Positions 7,215-10,000 of a stretch of 10,000 bases of DNA are shown here, in pieces. Numbering within the stretch: the first letter of the stretch is position 1; each line of letters begins with the position of its first letter. The position numbers and the translations under genes are program-made. The DNA comes from Actinidia chinensis (Eukaryota > Streptophyta > Magnoliopsida > Ericales > Actinidiaceae), in assembly GCA_009663005.1 (NCBI GenBank), contig CM018905.1, positions 18,609,919 through 18,619,918 of the forward strand, written 5' to 3'. Below the pieces are notes generated by a model that worked only from the letters and a program-made list of their open reading frames with translations, did no database searches and was not told where the DNA came from.

Positions 7215-7830
7215 TATAACTAAAAAATAAATAAGATACAAACGTCAGATAATGATTATTAACTTCGGGACAGGGGAAAAAATTTACAAAAGGAGTATCC
7301 TAAGGATTTAGGTGAAAACAACATGACCGTTACGGATACATATCTCTGCCGAGTTTGACACATATGCCGTAACCAAAAATTGCATACCTAAACCTAAAAA
7401 CCATAGAAAATTGGCAAGATGCCAACAAAAGCATTAAAAAACACAACAACAAAAAAAACGAGATACATTGCATGCATATACAAAGACATACATTGTTAAC
7501 AAATAGAGACCAAAATAAAAAATATAATGATTTTGAAAAAATATTGCTAATTTGGGAGAAATAAGGAAAAAATAATGGGGTTATTTTATTTTTATTTTTT
7601 TTGTGGGTCCTACTAAAAAAATAATCCAATAGGTCAAAACTATTTCCAGCTTTTCGAATATTATTTTGGCCATTGGATCAAACTATGCGGCCCCACAACA
7701 TTTGAGAACAAGAAAGTGATATGTTTGGGGGGGCGAAAAGAAAAAAATAGTCTCGAGGAAATATCGACTATGGATTAATTAAAATGGATTCAAACCGTAG
7801 ATATAGATAGTAAAAAATATTTCAAAAAAT
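7215..7830 (+). repeat. Subrepeat Y, unit 2
   Basis: It matches 4665-5040 apart from the ~206 bp insert at 7252-7457. TTTGGGAGAAATAAGGAAAAA, GTCCTACTAAAAAAATAATC, CAATAGGTCAAAA, GCCATTGGATCAAACTATGC, TTTGAGAACAAGAAAGTGAT and AAAATGGATTCAAACCGTAG all recur almost unchanged. It is clearly the orthologous block rather than a copy of Y'. Confidence 0.78.
7252..7457. mobile_element. Unidentified ~206 bp insertion in Y of unit 2
   Basis: In unit 1, ACGGTCAGATAAGAGATGACATT is continuous, and unit 3 has ACGTAGATAAGAGATACATT. In unit 2, ACGTCAGATAA (ending 7251) is separated from GAGATACATTGCATGCATAT (starting near 7460) by about 206 bp found nowhere else in the window. The insert begins TGATTATTAACTTCGGGACA and ends in an A-rich tail, ACAACAACAAAAAAAAC. 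The A-rich end would fit a retroposed fragment. I see no clear target duplication, pol III boxes or coding motif, so the class is open. Confidence 0.6.
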
Positions 7831-8151
7831 ATTTATGTCTTATATTATAGATAATTAACACTAGACGAGTACTAAACTCCTATTTGTTATATTATTGAGT
7901 TAGACAGTTCAATCCATGTGGAGATTTTCCCAATTAATTTGGCTTCTTCTAATGGATAGTGATATGGTCCTCAAAAATTGGTCAAATTCTTGTCCAGATA
8001 CCAATTATCAAAATATATGATTTTTGGTTCTATAAAGTTATTTAATCTTGACATAAAATATTAATAGTAATATTTGCAACTGTAATTGCCCATGCCCATG
8101 GAACTACGATATAAAAAAAATATCATTTCTTAGTGTAATGTTCGAGTTTGA

Positions 8152-8545
8152 CAATCTAAAAAAATAAATAAGCTATAAATCTCAGATAAAGTACATTTGC
8201 ATGCATATACTAATAGATGCACGACTACATCATAAATAGAGAACAAATTAGAAATACAAGATTTTGAATCTTTTTTATTGTTGGGAGAAAGAATAAGGAG
8301 AAAGAAATGAATTTTTAATTTTATTTGTGATGGGTCATAATAAAAAAAATGATCCAAAGATAAAATTATGCCCAATTAAAAGTTTTTTTTATGCCATTGA
8401 ATCATAATTTATGGGCCGCCACACCTTTGACAAGAAAGAATTGATAGTTTTTTGGGGAGGGAGAATAATATCAGGTGAAATCTCAATCCTTGAATTAATT
8501 TAAAAAAAATTCAACTGTAAATAGAAAAATATAAATTCATAATTC
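8152..8545 (+). repeat. Subrepeat Y', unit 2
   Basis: It matches 5360-5740. ACTAATAGATGCA, AAAGAAATGAATTTTTAATTT, ATGATCCAAAGATAAAATTAT, CACACCTTTGACAAGAAAGA and ATCAGGTGAAATCTCAATCC recur in order. It contains no coding frame of interest. Confidence 0.78.
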
Positions 8546-8574
8546 AAAATGAGTTATGAAAATTAATCTAAATG

Positions 8575-8805
8575 GTCATTATATAAAACTTGGGAAAATG
8601 ACACATTTATCTTCAAGATTTTTCACGAGTTATAATTTTCTTGACCTTCTTTCAATTCAGTCTTAACGTAAAAAATTATTGGCATAAATTTGTCATTATA
8701 TAACTACTGGGGAAAATGAACACATTATTTTCAAGATTTTTCACGACGTTATAATTTTCTTGACCTTCTTTCATCAGTCTTAACGTAAAAAATTATTGGC
8801 ATCAT
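8575..8805 (+). repeat. 117 bp tandem duplication in unit 2
   Basis: Two adjacent copies start at 8575 and 8692 (GTCATTATATAA). Both continue through GGGAAAATGA, ACACATT, TTCAAGATTTTTCACGA, TTATAATTTTCTTGACCTTC and TCTTAACGTAAAAAATTATT. They are nearly identical, with only a few changes and a 3-base loss (TTCAATTCAG to TTCATCAG). Unit 1 has one copy (about 5776-5887), so this is a recent local duplication restricted to unit 2. Confidence 0.9.
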
Positions 8806-8880
8806 TCTGTAGGTACTTTCTGACAATTTTCATTAATAACTACACGAGTTGTATAGCAATTTTGTTTTTTTTCTTGAAAC

Positions 8881-9470
8881 TCTGCTAGCGTTGTCAGACG
8901 GGTATTATGGGTACTCTATTTTGGTACCACAAATGCCAAACCAAGGAGAGAGAGACACAAGAGGAGTGGGCCCCCACACACTTGGGGTGGACTCCACACA
9001 TTTGGGGTGTGTGGGGGTCACTGCTCTTGTGTCCCATCTCTCTCTTAGGTGTGCATTTGAGGTACCCAAAATGGAGTACCCATAGCATTTTCCTTTGTCA
9101 GACCACCTTGTTTTTGGGCAGGGAAGCGATATAGCCTGACTGGCAACGGCGATGATAACGAGGAGTCGAAACGTTTCAGGAGGGCACTAAAGGAATTTGT
9201 GTACTGGGCAGCGGTTTGTGAGGTATCCGATGTATACCGCATTTGATGTTAGAAATTGCAAAGGGCGTCGTCGTTGAAGGGCCATGAAATGAAACGGCTA
9301 CGGAAATGGACCACTTCATGAGCATGTGTTGGAAGAAGCCACTTTCAGAGAAGGCCAAAGACTGCCGAAAAGGTGAAAAGAAAAACGGATTTCATGGAGG
9401 TGATGCTATCTTTGTCCCAGAAGAAGAGCTGCTTGGAGGGCAAAAAGATACTTGGGATCTCACAGGCGTG
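8881..9470 (+). pseudogene. Degenerate cytochrome P450 fragment (CYP82-like), split by a MITE
   Basis: This is the same internal P450 slice as in unit 1 and is better preserved. A continuous frame from 9118 reads AGKRYSLTGNGDDNEES and then KRFRRALKEFVYWAAVCEVS before D-V and a stop at 9244-9246. One lost base turns the expected DVIPHL into a frameshift. Further pieces in other frames are KGHEMKR near 9277-9297, MSM-WLEE near 9320-9340 and TDFMEVMLSLSQ at 9385-9417, followed by an EGQKDT-like tail. The acidic loop after AGKRY, RALKEF, the SDVIP segment, WLEEH and DFMxVMLSL together point to the CYP82 family of membrane-bound monooxygenases. No heme-binding region, ExxR or AGxDT is present. The upstream part at 8881-8899 is separated by a MITE. 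At least four frameshifts make it non-functional. Confidence 0.75.
8900..9094. mobile_element. Fold-back MITE with 9 bp target duplication (Mutator-like)
   Basis: The 195 bp insert is almost entirely an inverted repeat. The left arm from 8906 (TATGGGTACTCTATTTTGGT, then AAATGC, GAGAGAGA, ACACAAGAG, AGTG, CCCCCACACAC) pairs with the right arm ending at 9084. A short loop at about 8982-9008 contains CACACACTTGGGGTG / CACACATTTGGGGTG. TTGTCAGAC is duplicated at 8891-8899 and 9095-9103, and unit 1 keeps the single unoccupied site (GTTGTCAGACCACATTG at 5980). A 9 bp duplication fits Mutator-like elements, although the element is too short to prove the superfamily. The overlapping open frames on both strands (8849-9085, 8894-9088, 8907-9134) exist only because the arms are complementary. 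Confidence 0.9.
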
Positions 9471-9707
9471 GTCCGGCATTCATTTACAAACTTTTAAACA
9501 TTCAAATATGAGCAGCAAAGCTCATAAAGAGTTGTTATTTAGATGTTAATAAGATGGGTAACTGCACTTTGACTCCTTAAAACTATAGAGTTAATTCTAT
9601 TTTTTTCTAGTAATATAGGGAGAACTATATGACGGACGTTTGGATATCGATTTTGATGGTAACAATTTATAGGGAGTAAGGGACAAAGTTAAAAAAAAAA
9701 TTCTTTT
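9453..9707 (+). repeat. Segment X, unit 2 (X2)
   Basis: It follows the P450 fragment. The start is altered (GGGATCTCACAGGCGTGGTC) but then matches X0 and X1: ATTCATTTACAAAC, CAAATATGAGCAG, AAAGCTCATAAAGAGT, ATTTAGATGTTAATAA, GGGTAACTGCACTTTG. It lacks the ~150 bp middle part present in X1 and resumes at TGACGGACGTTTGG and GATGGTAACAATTTATAGGG before unit 3. Confidence 0.75.
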
Positions 9708-10000
9708 GGTCTATTTAATATTTAGATTTTTCTATTATAGACAATCTTATCAAGAACCTTAATAGAGTAAAAAATTACGTTAATAGTTAAAGATCAATGA
9801 TCAATCAATATCAATTTATGTCAAGATAAACCATTAATTTCCCTTAATGTTTATATGTTTAACTTAAAAAACAGATACGATATAAAAAAACGTAGATAAG
9901 AGATACATTGATGCATATATAAAGATTACATGCAAAAATGAAGAATAAATTAAAAAATATAATAATTTTGAAAAAATATTGCTAATTTGGGAGAAATAAG
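9708..10000 (+). repeat. Tandem array unit 3, truncated by window end
   Basis: It starts GGTCTATTTAATATTTAG and continues with CTATTATAGACAAT, CTTATCAAGAACCTTAATA, GATCAATCAATATCAATTTAT, AGATAAGAGATACATTGATGC and TTGAAAAAATATTGCTAATTTGGGAG. These parallel 4523-4772 and 7053-7564 (without the unit 2 insert). The array therefore continues to the right. By analogy the next P450 fragment would lie about 1.3-1.8 kb beyond the window. Confidence 0.85.

Larger units (their letters stand above)
7053..9707 (+). repeat. Tandem array unit 2 (~2.66 kb)
   Basis: Same order as unit 1: Y (7215-7830, including an insert), AT-rich linker, Y' (8152-8545), linker with a 117 bp internal duplication, P450 fragment (8881-9470, interrupted by a MITE) and X (9453-9707). 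Diagnostic shared strings include CATTGCATGCATATAC, GTCCTACTAAAAAA, AATGGATTCAAACCGTAG, CTAGACGAGTACTAAACTC and TTAGACAGTTCAATCC. It carries its own insertions not found in unit 1. The minus-strand frames of 99 and 81 codons at 7330-7629 and 8130-8375 are low-complexity reads through Y DNA and are not genes. Confidence 0.88.

Noticed and set aside
7330..7629. 99-codon minus-strand open frame, Phe/Leu/Ser-rich, membrane-like
   Set aside because: The hydrophobic composition comes from A/T runs in subrepeat Y and the unit 2 insert. The homologous region of unit 1 does not keep the frame.
8130..8375. 81-codon minus-strand open frame
   Set aside because: Lies in non-coding Y' DNA. The unit 1 counterpart is broken by indels and the sequence is low complexity.
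8849..9134. Overlapping open frames on both strands
   Set aside because: They arise from the complementary arms of the fold-back MITE, which makes both strands open by symmetry.
9306..9497. 63-codon plus-strand open frame
   Set aside because: Overlaps the P450 relic but mostly in the wrong frame. The recognisable DFMEVMLSL piece is in a different frame, so this is not a preserved protein.
4523..10000. CRISPR-like or LTR-retrotransposon interpretation of the repeats
   Set aside because: The units are kilobase-sized, adjacent and indel-rich without spacers. No TG...CA-bounded LTR pair, primer-binding site, polypurine tract or gag/pol homology is visible.

Overview
This window looks like AT-rich nuclear DNA of a flowering plant, probably a woody eudicot. 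The basis is intron-like T-rich DNA, pyrimidine-rich leaders, telo-box motifs, several small non-autonomous transposons, a tRNA-derived SINE, and decayed pieces of a plant cytochrome P450 that most resembles CYP82, a family best known from eudicots. The species cannot be named from the sequence. I see no complete gene, no rRNA, no functional tRNA gene and no CRISPR array. The longest open frames are chance frames in low-complexity or transposon DNA.

Left part (1-3040): after about 900 bp of AT-rich DNA there is a possible 5' end of a plus-strand gene. It consists of an exact ER-stress-type element (CCAAT-N9-CCACG, 1038-1056), a pyrimidine-rich leader, a short first coding exon at 1470-1509 ending in G|GTAAGT, and a phase-compatible candidate second exon at 2897-2983. 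The proposed intron between them is full of repeats: a stray copy of the array's X segment (1697-1940) and a long fold-back element (2082-2736) that was itself split by an ACCGG-rich element (2200-2459). I cannot name the gene and it may be broken.

Middle (3040-4520): a ~300 bp MITE-like element (3058-3358) with a diverged relative at ~600-885, then a GC-richer promoter/leader-like stretch with telo-boxes, GGCCCA motifs and a (TC)n microsatellite, then AT-rich DNA with nothing recognisable.

Right part (4523-10000): a head-to-tail array of ~2.5-2.65 kb units. Unit 1 is 4523-7052, unit 2 is 7053-9707, and unit 3 is cut off by the window end. Each full unit runs Y, Y' (a diverged internal duplicate of Y), a degenerate P450 fragment, then segment X. 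The units differ by insertions whose empty sites are visible in the sister unit: a minus-strand SINE with a ~20 bp target duplication in unit 1, a fold-back MITE with a 9 bp target duplication in unit 2, an unidentified ~206 bp insert in unit 2, and a 117 bp tandem duplication in unit 2. X at 1697-1940 and Y at 4523 look like the two sides of an older unit junction now separated by ~2.6 kb. The array therefore gives a relative history of duplication followed by insertion at a decayed P450 locus. I found no convincing new functional system.
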